Shown here: piece by piece, positions 28,818 to 36,224 of the stretch
Numbering within the stretch: position 1 is the first letter of the stretch
Layout: each line of letters starts with the position of its first letter
Source: UBA4675 sp964601265
GTDB taxonomy: Bacteria; Bacillota; Clostridia; Christensenellales; Borkfalkiaceae
Length of the DNA: 36,224 nucleotides
Direction of reading: 5' to 3'
NCBI GenBank assembly: GCA_964601265.1
Contig: CAZRMT010000006.1
Coordinates: 1 to 36,224 of the forward strand
Translations under genes and position numbers: made by a program
Notes under the pieces: generated by a model
The model's input: the letters and a program-made list of their open reading frames with translations, nothing else
Databases searched by the model: none
What the model was told of the DNA's origin: nothing

Positions 28818-30968
28818 ATGGACGTAACGGATGAAGTTTTAAGTAAAATCGAAAAAAACTATAACGATGGCGAAGTCGCAATACTCAAAAAAGCGTATTA
28901 TTTCGCTAAAGAGGCGCACAGCAATCAAAAACGAGCGTCGGGTGAGGATTATTTTACTCATCCTTGTTCCGTTGCGGAAATTTTGGTCGATTTAGGATTG
29001 GACTGCGCGTCGGTTACGTCTTCTTTTTTGCACGACGTGTTAGAAGATACGGCAGTGTCTTCGGGGGATATAGAAAAAGAATTCGGCGGAGAAGTTTTGA
29101 GTTTGGTCGACGGCGTTACCAAGCTTGAAAGGATAGAGTTTAAGTCCTACGAAGAAGAACAAGCGGAAAACTTTAAAAAGATTTTCGTTTCTATGGCAAA
29201 AGACATAAGGGTTATAATCATAAAGCTTGCCGACAGACTTCACAATATGCGTTCGCTCAATTTTTTGTCGCCCGAACGCCAAAAAAGAATGGCTCACGAG
29301 ACCATAGAAATTTACGCGCCTCTTGCGGGAAGGCTCGGTATTTCGCAAATTAAATGCGAGCTGGAAGATTTATGTTTAAAATATCTCGATCCCGACGCAT
29401 ACGAGTATTTATCCGTTAACATTCATTCCAAGGTTGACCAAAGAAGAGAGTTCGTTGCAAAAGTCGTGGACGAATTGCAAGAAATTATGGACGAATCCTC
29501 CATTTCGGGCGAAGTGTACGGTAGACCCAAACATTTTTACAGCATTTATAAAAAAATGAAAAACCAAGGCAAAACGCTAGACCAAATTTACGATTTAACC
29601 GCCGTTAGGGCGATAGTAAAAACGGTTGACAACTGTTATGAGTTGCTTGGTAAAATTCATAAAAAATGGAAACCTATCCCGGGGAGAATAAAAGATTATA
29701 TCGCAACCCCCAAGCCTAATATGTATCAAGGGCTTCACACTACCGTGGTAACGAGTTTCGGTCAGATTTTCGAAATACAAATTCGTACCGAAGAAATGCA
29801 CAAAATAGCCGAATACGGTATTGCCGCGCACTGGAAATATAAGGAAAACAAAGAGGATTCTTCCGTTTTTGAAAACAGACTTTCTTGGATAAGGGAAGTT
29901 ATGGAGTGGCAGGGCGGAATAAAGGACTCGAAAGAATTTATCGAGTCGATAAAGGGCGATATATATTCAAGCGAAGTTCTCGTTTTTACTCCTAGCGGAG
30001 AGGTTGTGTCGTTGCCCAACAATTCCACACCCATAGACTTTGCCTATCATATTCACACGGAAGTAGGGCATAAATGCGTGGGTGCCAAAGTAAACGGTAA
30101 AATCGTTCCGCTCAACACGACGTTGCAAGTCGGGGATATGGTGGAAATAATAACGAATAAATCGTCCAAAGGTCCTTCTTGGGATTGGCTTAAAATAGCT
30201 CGTTCTTCTGGTGCAAAGGCAAAAATCCGTAGCTTTTTCAAGCGTAACATGGTGGAAGAAAAGGTTAAAACGGGCAAAGCCATTTTCGAGTCGGACGTTA
30301 AAGCAAAAGGCTATACGTTATCTCAACTTCTTAATTCCGTCAGCTTCGAAGCCGTAAACTTGCGTTTCGGATTTTCAACTGAAGACGAAATGTACGCCGC
30401 AATAGGCGTAGGAGCTATCCCTGCGGGGCAAATCGTGTCGAAATTAGTCGACTTATATAAAAAGACGCACGAAAAAGAACCCGTTAAAAACGGCGGAAGT
30501 TTTTCAGTTAACCGTCATACCGCAAGGGAAGAGGTTACCGTTAACGGTTTAAGCGGAATGTTGGTTCGTTTTGCGGGGTGCTGTAATCCCGTACCGGGGG
30601 ACAAAATAATAGGTTTCGTATCCAAGGGAAGAGGGGTTACCGTCCATAGAGCCAACTGTCCGAATATGAAAAACGAGGAAAAGGCGAGGTTTGTAAAAGT
30701 TGAGTGGACGGGTAAAGGAGCAAGCGGATTTACAGCTTCTATAAAGGTTACTTTCGACGAAAACGCAACTATGATAAATATCGTTTCGGGGATATGTATG
30801 AAAATGGGGCTAACCATTACTTCCATAAACGGACGGTTAGACCAAAAGCTAAAATTAGGCGTTATCGAGTTTTCGGTAATACTTAATAAATCCGACGACT
30901 TGGATACTTTGATTGAAAAAATTCAAGCGGACAAAAACGTGGTGGACGTATTCAGAACGATAAATTAA
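28818..30968 (+). CDS. rel: Bifunctional (p)ppGpp synthetase/hydrolase Rel
   Basis: Stringent-response enzyme, 716 residues. Hydrolase HD domain intact: THPCSVAEIL (His 48), SFLHDVLEDT (His 72, Asp 73), IIIKLADRLHNM. Synthetase domain intact: GRPKHFYSIYKKM (235-), IYDLTAVRAIV (Asp 259), RIKDYIATPKPNMYQGLHT and FEIQIRTEEMH (Glu 319). Then TGS (VLVFTPSGEVVSLPNNSTP, from about 393), the zinc-finger-like segment FAGCCNPVPGD with HRANCPN, and a C-terminal ACT domain. Both activities should work. It starts three bases after recJ with Shine-Dalgarno GGAG inside the end of recJ, so the two are cotranscribed. Confidence 0.97.
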   Translation: MDVTDEVLSKIEKNYNDGEVAILKKAYYFAKEAHSNQKRASGEDYFTHPCSVAEILVDLGLDCASVTSSFLHDVLEDTAVSSGDIEKEFGGEVLSLVDGVTKLERIEFKSYEEEQAENFKKIFVSMAKDIRVIIIKLADRLHNMRSLNFLSPERQKRMAHETIEIYAPLAGRLGISQIKCELEDLCLKYLDPDAYEYLSVNIHSKVDQRREFVAKVVDELQEIMDESSISGEVYGRPKHFYSIYKKMKNQGKTLDQIYDLTAVRAIVKTVDNCYELLGKIHKKWKPIPGRIKDYIATPKPNMYQGLHTTVVTSFGQIFEIQIRTEEMHKIAEYGIAAHWKYKENKEDSSVFENRLSWIREVMEWQGGIKDSKEFIESIKGDIYSSEVLVFTPSGEVVSLPNNSTPIDFAYHIHTEVGHKCVGAKVNGKIVPLNTTLQVGDMVEIITNKSSKGPSWDWLKIARSSGAKAKIRSFFKRNMVEEKVKTGKAIFESDVKAKGYTLSQLLNSVSFEAVNLRFGFSTEDEMYAAIGVGAIPAGQIVSKLVDLYKKTHEKEPVKNGGSFSVNRHTAREEVTVNGLSGMLVRFAGCCNPVPGDKIIGFVSKGRGVTVHRANCPNMKNEEKARFVKVEWTGKGASGFTASIKVTFDENATMINIVSGICMKMGLTITSINGRLDQKLKLGVIEFSVILNKSDDLDTLIEKIQADKNVVDVFRTIN

Positions 30969-31005
30969 CTAAAAAAATCAACTTATAGGCGGATTTTTAA
31001 GAAAA

Positions 31006-31629
31006 ATGATAATAAAAAGATATATTTGCACGGAATTCGGAGAAAACTGTTACGTAGTGGAAAACGAGCTTACAAAACAAGCTGTGATAATAGATTTAGG
31101 AGCCGATGCGGATAAAATTTACAATTCTATAATTAAAGACGGGTACGAAGTCGTTGCCGTTTTGCTAACGCACGGACACTTTGACCATGCGGGCGGTTGT
31201 GCCGATATACAAAAAAAAGGAGTTTCCGTGTACGTACATAAAAACGACGCCGACAAACTTACGGGCAACGGGAATTGTTCGGAGTATTTCGGCTTACCAT
31301 TTAAAAAATTTACGGCGGACTATACTTTTGAAGAGGGCAGTCTTACGCTCGGCGGAATCGATTTCGAGGTAATTCACACCCCCGGGCATACGTCGGGTTC
31401 GGTTTGCTTTTTGACGGGTGAGGCGATGTTTTCGGGCGATACGCTTTTTTTAGACGGGTACGGCAGACCCGATTTGCCCACGGGTAGTTTTTGCGCTATG
31501 ATGGGAACTTTAAAAAGAAAGCTTTTTAAGCTAGAAAAAAACTACGTCGTTTATACGGGGCACGGAGAAACAACCACTTTGGACTATGAAAAAAAGCATA
31601 ATCCCTGTTTGGAAATAGATCATGATTAA
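31006..31629 (+). CDS. Metallo-beta-lactamase-fold hydrolase (glyoxalase II-like)
   Basis: 207 residues. Metal-binding motifs THGHFDHAGG (about 55-64), IHTPGHTSGS, FSGDTLFLDGYGR and a final GHGETTTLDYE are those of the YqgX/GloB-like branch, with two-metal sites complete. Substrate unknown: hydroxyacylglutathione-type thioesters are possible, but these short bacterial proteins are diverse. It follows rel by 37 bases and overlaps hemZ by eight; rel-MBL-hemZ is a common clostridial arrangement, usually with dtd after rel, which is missing here. Confidence 0.9.
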   Translation: MIIKRYICTEFGENCYVVENELTKQAVIIDLGADADKIYNSIIKDGYEVVAVLLTHGHFDHAGGCADIQKKGVSVYVHKNDADKLTGNGNCSEYFGLPFKKFTADYTFEEGSLTLGGIDFEVIHTPGHTSGSVCFLTGEAMFSGDTLFLDGYGRPDLPTGSFCAMMGTLKRKLFKLEKNYVVYTGHGETTTLDYEKKHNPCLEIDHD

Positions 31630-32989
31630 CAGTAATTTAACGTCTTTTATTCCCGAGTATGAAGAACTTTATAAAATGTTTCCTTTTACTACCGATAACG
31701 AAATTTTCGTTTACGGTGAAGTTAAGGGAGATTTGTTCGAGAGCAAAGCAACTCTCGGCGAAATAGAGGAGCGGGTAACCGAAAGGGTTATGTGCTTTGA
31801 CGATATAGAAAAAAAACGATATTTAAAACGGTTTACAAAATTGTGTTTGTATAGGGTATTGAGTTCTTTTTTCGGCATAAAACTTCCTTGGGGAGCTTTA
31901 ACGGGTATTCGCCCCGTTAAGTTTGCTAAATCTTTTGATAATTTCGAAAAAGAGTTTAAAGAAGTTTTCGACGTGGGCGGAGATAAAATCGGGCTTGTAA
32001 AAGAAATTATTTCCACGCAAAAAACTCTTGCGGTTGACGAAAACAAAGTCGACTTGTACGTAGGTATTCCGTTTTGCCCGACAAAATGCTCGTACTGTTC
32101 GTTTGTGAGCGGTGCTATAAATAAAAACACGCCCGTTGACGAATATATAGAGGCGCTTTGCTATGAAATTGCGGAGCAAAAAAGTATATTCGAAGATAAA
32201 ATAGGTACGGTGTATATAGGCGGAGGAACGCCTGCCTCGCTCGACGTAAGGCAAACCGAAAAACTTTTTAAAGCCTTAAACGTAAAAAACGGAACGGAGT
32301 TTACCTTCGAGGCGGGAAGACCCGATTGTATTACTAGGGAGAAATTAGAACTCTACAACGATTACGGTGTAACGAGGATTTGCGTTAATCCGCAGTCTTT
32401 CAATCAAAAAACGCTTGACGAGATAGGCAGAAAGCATACGCCCGAGGATACGGAACGAGCCTTTAATATGGCGAAAGAGTTCGGTTTTATTGTCAATATG
32501 GATTTGATTGCGGGACTTCCCGAGGAAAATTTTGACGATTTTAAGTATTCGCTCGATAAAACGATAGAGCTTTTTCCCGAAAATGTAACGGTACATACGC
32601 TATGTTTAAAAGCGGGTAGCGGAATGAAACAAAAGTGCGAACGGCTAAGCGGTGACGAAATAGGTAAAATGCTTTCCTATGCTCATGAAAAATTAACCGA
32701 GAAAAGTTTTAATCCTTACTACCTATATAGACAAAAATATATGGCGGGGAACTACGAAAACGTGGGCTATTCGCTAAAAGGCAAAGAGTGCTTGTATAAT
32801 GTAGGCGTAATGGAAGAGGTTACTTGTAATCCTGCATTCGGCGCAAACGCCAACAGTAAAATCGTTTTCAACGGCGGAGAAAAGATATTAAGATACTATC
32901 CGCCTAGGGACGTTAAAACTTATATTGAAAAAATCGCAGATATTTCACAAGAAAAAATAAAATTCTTTGAAAAAAAATTTGCAATTTAA
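31622..32989 (+). CDS. hemZ: HemZ-type radical SAM protein (coproporphyrinogen dehydrogenase-like)
   Basis: 455 residues. The N-terminal HemZ-specific domain has LPWGALTGIRPVKFA (about 88-102), then the radical SAM core with the cluster motif CPTKCSYCSF (Cys 152, 156, 159), SAM motifs TVYIGGGTPASL, FTFEAGRPD, ICVNPQSF and VNMDLIAGLP, and a C-terminal HemN-like part (YYLYRQKYMAGN...NVGY). By homology it would oxidise coproporphyrinogen III without oxygen, but no other haem gene is near and many anaerobes keep HemZ without a full pathway, so the true substrate is uncertain. Its last codons hold the promoter of rpsO. Confidence 0.9.
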   Translation: MINSNLTSFIPEYEELYKMFPFTTDNEIFVYGEVKGDLFESKATLGEIEERVTERVMCFDDIEKKRYLKRFTKLCLYRVLSSFFGIKLPWGALTGIRPVKFAKSFDNFEKEFKEVFDVGGDKIGLVKEIISTQKTLAVDENKVDLYVGIPFCPTKCSYCSFVSGAINKNTPVDEYIEALCYEIAEQKSIFEDKIGTVYIGGGTPASLDVRQTEKLFKALNVKNGTEFTFEAGRPDCITREKLELYNDYGVTRICVNPQSFNQKTLDEIGRKHTPEDTERAFNMAKEFGFIVNMDLIAGLPEENFDDFKYSLDKTIELFPENVTVHTLCLKAGSGMKQKCERLSGDEIGKMLSYAHEKLTEKSFNPYYLYRQKYMAGNYENVGYSLKGKECLYNVGVMEEVTCNPAFGANANSKIVFNGGEKILRYYPPRDVKTYIEKIADISQEKIKFFEKKFAI

Positions 32990-33007
32990 TTCAATGTATG
33001 TTACAAT
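32979..33007 (+). promoter_or_regulatory. Promoter of rpsO (extended -10)
   Basis: TTGCAA (32979-32984), 17 bases, TGTTACAAT with -10 TACAAT (33002-33007). The -35 box is inside the last codons of hemZ. The leader before rpsO is about 85 bases. Confidence 0.65.
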
Positions 33008-33097
33008 TAAACGGTACTTATGACAAGGTTTAACGAAAACTCTGACGTTTTGCTTTGTTTTGAGCTTATTACTATCCATAAAAAGGAGGATAAACAA

Positions 33098-33361
33098 ATG
33101 GATAAAGAAAAGAAAACAGGTATCATTACCGAGTATGCAAGACACGAAGGCGACACGGGTTCCGTAGAGGTTCAAGTTGCGCTTTTAACCGAAAGAATTA
33201 ACCACTTAAACGAGCATTTAAAGGCTAATCACGGCGACAACCACTCTAGACGCGGTCTTTTAAAAATGGTTGGTAAACGTAAAGGTTTGCTTGACTACTT
33301 AAAGAGCAAGGATATCGAAGCTTACAGAGCTTTAATTCAAAAGTTAGGTTTAAGAAAGTAA
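33098..33361 (+). CDS. rpsO: 30S ribosomal protein S15
   Basis: 87 residues: ITEYARHEGDTGSVEVQVALLTERI, HLKANHGDNHSRRGLLKMVGKRKGLLDYL and a final YRALIQKLGLRK, all standard. S15 binds the central 16S rRNA junction. The frame is open from 33020, but ATG 33098 is the start: the Shine-Dalgarno AAAGGAGG lies seven bases before it and S15 homology begins there. It is followed by pnp, the usual partner, in its own unit after a terminator. Confidence 0.97.
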   Translation: MDKEKKTGIITEYARHEGDTGSVEVQVALLTERINHLNEHLKANHGDNHSRRGLLKMVGKRKGLLDYLKSKDIEAYRALIQKLGLRK

Positions 33362-33370
33362 TTAAATACG

Positions 33371-33398
33371 GGGGTAAAGGCTTTTTACCCCTTATTTG
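33371..33398 (+). terminator. Terminator after rpsO
   Basis: 8-bp stem GGGGTAAA (33371-33378) with TTTACCCC (33384-33391), 5-base loop, then TTATTTG. The T-tract is weak, so read-through into pnp is likely. Confidence 0.65.
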
Positions 33399-33498
33399 TT
33401 TAATTTGGGGAATGTATTTTTTCCATAATTATGTAGGAAATTAACGATTTCGCCTAAAAAGGCAGTTAGTAATAAAGAGTAAAAACAAGGAGAACGAA

Positions 33499-35598
33499 AT
33501 GTTAGAAAACCACAAAATTTATTCTACCGTTATCGGTGGAAGAGAAGTTACGGTAGACGTAGGCAAGTATGCGCAACAAGCTAACGGAAGTTGCGTAATC
33601 CGTTGCGGAGAAACCGTAGTTATGGTAAACGCTACTATGGCTCCCGCTCCCAGAGAGGGAATGGACTTTTTCCCGTTAAGCGTTGACTATGAAGAAAAAA
33701 TGTACGCCGTCGGCAAAATTCCCGGCGGATTTAAAAAGAGAGAGGGAAGAGCAAGCGATAAAGCTATTTTAACCTCTCGTCTTATCGACAGACCTATAAG
33801 ACCTTTATTTCCCAAGGGATTATTCAACGACGTAACGGTTATAGCTACCGCTTTATCGGTTGAACCCGACATTCAACCCGAGCCTTTAGCAATGCTCGGA
33901 AGCTCGGTTGCTTTGTCTATATCCGATATTCCGTGGGCAGGACCTACGGGAAGCGTGGTAGTAGGAATGGTAGACGGCGAGTACGTTATCAATCCCAGCG
34001 TTGCGCAAAGAGAAAAGAGCCGTTTAACGTTAAACCTTTCGGGAACGAAAGACGCTATTATGATGGTTGAAGCGGGCGCTAAAGAAATCGACGACGAAGA
34101 AATGGTACAAGCTATTTTATTCGGTCACGAAGAGATTAAAAAACAATGCGAATTCATTGAAAAAATTACCGCGGAAGTAGGTAAGAAAAAGCTTGAAATG
34201 GAACTCTATCACGTTCCTGAAGAATTAGACCAAGCAGTTCGTGCATACGCAGGCGAAAAACTCGATTGGGCGCTCGACACTTTCGATAGAGAAGTAAGAC
34301 AAGACCGTCAAGACGAAGTGGAAAGGGATTGTTTAGAGCATTTTGCCGACATCTATCCCGATATGGCGAGAGAAATCAAGGACAGCTTGTACTACATCAC
34401 CAAAGAAAAGGTTAGAGCTAAAATAACCAACTTAGGCGTTAGACCCGACGGAAGAAAGCTTACCGAAATCAGACCTATTTGGTGCGAACACGGGGTTCTT
34501 CCCAGAGTTCACGGCTCGGGCGTGTTCACCAGAGGACAAACTCAAGTTATGACTACTTGTACTTTGGGAACCATAAGCGAAGTTCAAAAGTTAGAAGGTT
34601 TAGACGACGAACAAAGCAAGAGATATATGCATCACTACAATATGCCCGGATACGCTTCGGGAGAGGCTAGAGCTTTAAAAAGCCCCGGTAGAAGAGAAAT
34701 CGGACACGGCGCTTTGGCAGAGCGTTCTCTCGAACCCGTTATTCCTAGCGAAGAAGAATTCCCTTATGCGATACGTTTGGTAAGCGAAGTGTTGAGTTCT
34801 AACGGTTCTACTTCTCAAGCGAGCGTTTGCGGTTCTACTATGGCGTTAATGGACGCAGGCGTCCCGATTAAACGCCCCGTTGCGGGAATCGCTATGGGCT
34901 TAATCAAAGACGTTGAAAGCGGAAAAGTAAGCGTTATGAGCGATATTCAAGGCTTAGAGGATTTCCTCGGCGATATGGACTTTAAGGTTGCGGGTACTAC
35001 CGAAGGTATTACGGCTATTCAAATGGATATAAAAATCAAGGGAATAGACGAAACCATTTTAAGACAAGCCATTAAGCAAGCAAACGAGGGTAGACATTTC
35101 ATTTTAGGTAAAATGTTAGATTGTATCCCCGCGCCCGCAGACCACTTGTCTAAATATGCTCCTAAGATTATTTCGTTCAGCATCAATCCCGATAAGATTA
35201 AAGACGTTATCGGTAGCGGTGGAAAGACTATCAATAAAATCATCGACGAAACGGGCGTTAAAATCGATATTAACGAAGACGGAAAGGTATTTATCGCTTC
35301 TTACGGAGAAGATACTTCTTCCGCTGAAAAGGCAAAAGACATTATTATGTCTATCGCAAGAGATTTGGAAGTCGGCGATATGTTTATAACCAACGTTGCA
35401 AGAATTATTTCCAAGATAGGAGCGTTCTGCGAACTTACCCCCGGACACGACGGAATGATTCACATTTCCAAAATGAGCAAAGAGCGTATCAACGCCGTCG
35501 AGGACGTTTTAGCAATAGGCGACAAAGTAAAAGTTGAAATTATCAAGATAAGCGAAAAGGGAATAGACCTTAAACTTCTCGAAAAAATTGCAGACTAA
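33499..35598 (+). CDS. pnp: Polyribonucleotide nucleotidyltransferase (PNPase)
   Basis: Phosphorolytic 3'-5' exoribonuclease of RNA decay. 699 residues, normal length: first RNase PH-like domain (ETVVMVNATM, FFPLSVDYEEKMYAVGKIPGG, SRLIDRPIRPLFP), helical domain, second catalytic RNase PH domain (GVRPDGRKLTEIRPI, GVFTRGQTQ, GRREIGHGALAERSL, SNGSTSQASVCG, DIQGLEDFLGDMDFKVAGT), KH domain (IKDVIGSGGKTINKI) and C-terminal S1 domain (GAFCELTPGHDGMIHISKM). Everything expected is present. The 130-base leader contains a short GCC/GGC hairpin (around 33452-33463) and no clear promoter. Shine-Dalgarno AAGGAGA. Confidence 0.98.
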   Translation: MLENHKIYSTVIGGREVTVDVGKYAQQANGSCVIRCGETVVMVNATMAPAPREGMDFFPLSVDYEEKMYAVGKIPGGFKKREGRASDKAILTSRLIDRPIRPLFPKGLFNDVTVIATALSVEPDIQPEPLAMLGSSVALSISDIPWAGPTGSVVVGMVDGEYVINPSVAQREKSRLTLNLSGTKDAIMMVEAGAKEIDDEEMVQAILFGHEEIKKQCEFIEKITAEVGKKKLEMELYHVPEELDQAVRAYAGEKLDWALDTFDREVRQDRQDEVERDCLEHFADIYPDMAREIKDSLYYITKEKVRAKITNLGVRPDGRKLTEIRPIWCEHGVLPRVHGSGVFTRGQTQVMTTCTLGTISEVQKLEGLDDEQSKRYMHHYNMPGYASGEARALKSPGRREIGHGALAERSLEPVIPSEEEFPYAIRLVSEVLSSNGSTSQASVCGSTMALMDAGVPIKRPVAGIAMGLIKDVESGKVSVMSDIQGLEDFLGDMDFKVAGTTEGITAIQMDIKIKGIDETILRQAIKQANEGRHFILGKMLDCIPAPADHLSKYAPKIISFSINPDKIKDVIGSGGKTINKIIDETGVKIDINEDGKVFIASYGEDTSSAEKAKDIIMSIARDLEVGDMFITNVARIISKIGAFCELTPGHDGMIHISKMSKERINAVEDVLAIGDKVKVEIIKISEKGIDLKLLEKIAD

Positions 35599-35605
35599 TT
35601 AATAG

Positions 35606-35656
35606 CGGATAGCCCGTTTTACCTCGGGTTATCCGTAAATTTTTGTTGTTTTTTTT
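35606..35656 (+). terminator. First terminator after pnp
   Basis: 11-bp stem CGGATAGCCCG (35606-35616) with CGGGTTATCCG (35625-35635), one G-T pair, 8-base loop, followed by a long T-rich tract. Confidence 0.8.
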
Positions 35657-35657
35657 A

Positions 35658-35692
35658 AAAGCCCACTTGAAAAATCTTCAAGTGGGCTTTTT
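35658..35692 (+). terminator. Second terminator after pnp
   Basis: Perfect 14-bp stem (35658-35671 with 35677-35690), 5-base loop, T-run to 35692. Preceded by AAAA and by T-runs on both sides, so it may work in both directions. Confidence 0.85.
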
Positions 35693-35726
35693 ACTTTCAA
35701 GGCGTAGCATTTTATAAAATTTATGA

Positions 35727-35732
35727 TATAAT
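35727..35732 (+). promoter_or_regulatory. Extended -10 promoter of the XRE-type regulator
   Basis: TGATATAAT (35724-35732) is an extended -10 element with perfect TATAAT. There is no recognisable -35 box. The start codon is 24 bases downstream, with Shine-Dalgarno AAAGGAGG. Confidence 0.6.
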
Positions 35733-35756
35733 CTTACCGTCTTAAAGGAGGACATT

Positions 35757-36092
35757 ATGGAAAATAATTTTGGAAATTTTTTAAAGCAAAAAAGGCAAGA
35801 AAAAAACTTGACGCAAAAAGAATTAGCAACGGAGCTTTTCGTGTCCGAATCCGCCGTGAGTAAGTGGGAGAAAAACGTTGCTCGCCCCGATATTTCGTTG
35901 CTACCTCGGTTATCTGAAATTTTAGGCGTAAGCGAACACGAGCTAATAACGGCAAGCACGGATAAAGTTTTTAGAGAAGAAAAATTGCAAGCTAAAAAGT
36001 GGAGAACGTTAAGTTTTTCGTGGAGTTTATTTTTTTTATATTTCTTACGCTTTGGCAATTATTCCTTGTTTTATTTGCAATTTAGCGATTAA
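35757..36092 (+). CDS. XRE-family helix-turn-helix regulator, frameshifted in its membrane tail
   Basis: The N-terminal 60 residues are a Cro/CI-type DNA-binding domain: FLKQKRQEKNLTQKELATELFVSESAVSKWEKNVARPDISLLPRLSEILGV. The frame ends early at 36092 (111 residues) with an odd tail. Removing one T from the T8 run at 36030-36037 gives a continuous hydrophobic sequence, FFYISYALAIIPCFICNLA and further, typical of clostridial XRE regulators with membrane segments. So the gene is frameshifted here by an assembly error, a true mutation, or slippage. Targets unknown; such genes often regulate themselves or neighbours. Confidence 0.8.
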   Translation: MENNFGNFLKQKRQEKNLTQKELATELFVSESAVSKWEKNVARPDISLLPRLSEILGVSEHELITASTDKVFREEKLQAKKWRTLSFSWSLFFLYFLRFGNYSLFYLQFSD

Positions 36093-36207
36093 TAAAACTT
36101 TAAGCTGGTTTTGGATAGTTTTTGTTTCTTTACTTTTTTCTTTTTGTTTTACAAACTTGCCAAAACTAATGGTGAATTATACTATTAAGTGCAACACAAT
36201 GAAATAA
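36037..36207 (+). pseudogene. Out-of-frame membrane tail of the XRE regulator
   Basis: Shifted by one base relative to the upstream frame. It reads YISYALAIIPCFICNLA, then NKTLSWFWIVFVSLLFSF, then TNLPKLMVN, and stops at TAA 36205-36207. It forms two probable membrane helices and has no start of its own. Confidence 0.65.
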
Positions 36208-36210
36208 AAA

Positions 36211-36217
36211 AAAGGAG
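36211..36217 (+). promoter_or_regulatory. Shine-Dalgarno of the next gene at the window edge
   Basis: AAAGGAG, seven bases before the window end. The last two bases are AT, which would be the first two of an ATG if the next base is G. Only the spacing supports this. Confidence 0.35.
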
Positions 36218-36224
36218 TTCATAT

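Noticed and set aside
33020..33097. An N-terminally extended S15 starting at 33020
   Set aside because: The extra 26 codons have no Shine-Dalgarno and no S15 homology, while ATG 33098 has an ideal ribosome-binding site and is where S15 homology begins.
36160..36207. Possible insertion-sequence end after the XRE regulator (ATTAAGTGCAACAC)
   Set aside because: Only one short stretch vaguely resembles an IS end; there is no inverted partner, target duplication or transposase in view.

Overview
The window is a scaffold fragment of a low-GC Gram-positive (Bacillota, Clostridia-type) chromosome, very likely a metagenome assembly of an uncultured, perhaps gut-associated, lineage. Evidence: a 100-N scaffold gap, Bacillus/Clostridium gene order (ytxC-thrS, infC-rpmI-rplT, yebC...ruvCAB-queA-tgt-yajC-secDF-recJ-rel, MBL hydrolase-hemZ, rpsO-pnp), AGA/AGG-rich arginine codons in core genes, strong TTGACA-N17-TATAAT promoters and many intrinsic terminators. 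The narrower placement (Christensenellales-like) is only a guess.

Region 1 (1-4.5 kb): the 3' end of a type II-A CRISPR-Cas locus: cas9 (C-terminal half; 5' end outside the window), cas1, cas2, csn2, a short leader ending in the type II-A leader-anchor ATTTGAG, then an array of 36-nt repeats and 30-nt spacers ending in a degenerate repeat. Two peculiarities stand out. csn2 carries an in-frame TAA at codon 6, and the N gap is flanked by the same 55-mer (leader end plus first repeat), which looks like a k=55 assembly-graph join rather than real duplicated sequence. Arginine codon use in cas9 (mostly CGN) differs sharply from the core genes (mostly AGR), consistent with acquisition by transfer. 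No tracrRNA is visible here.

Region 2 (4.5-13.5 kb): a phosphoribosyltransferase on the minus strand, a P-type Ca2+ ATPase, a YtxC-like protein, a divergent threonyl-tRNA synthetase behind a promoter and a terminator-like hairpin, the translation operon infC-rpmI-rplT behind a leader attenuator, a SpoU-type RNA methyltransferase and yebC.

Region 3 (13.5-18.3 kb): an accessory island between yebC and ruvC holding two lipoproteins, a GH43-type glycosidase with a discoidin-like tail and an unusual double HtrA-type protease (protease-PDZ-protease-PDZ). Between them lies a 347-bp spacer with several hairpins and a strong terminator, a possible small RNA.

Region 4 (18.4-26.5 kb): ruvC-ruvA-ruvB-queA-tgt (Holliday junction processing and queuosine tRNA modification), then yajC, a small membrane protein and secD-secF. 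The SecD and SecF sequences have lost the conserved membrane Asp/Asn residues used for proton coupling, which is the most notable protein-level anomaly among the core genes.

Region 5 (26.5-36.2 kb): recJ, bifunctional rel (ppGpp), an MBL-fold hydrolase, hemZ, rpsO, pnp, two strong terminators and an XRE-type regulator with a membrane tail that is frameshifted in a T8 run. The window ends at a Shine-Dalgarno sequence of the next gene.
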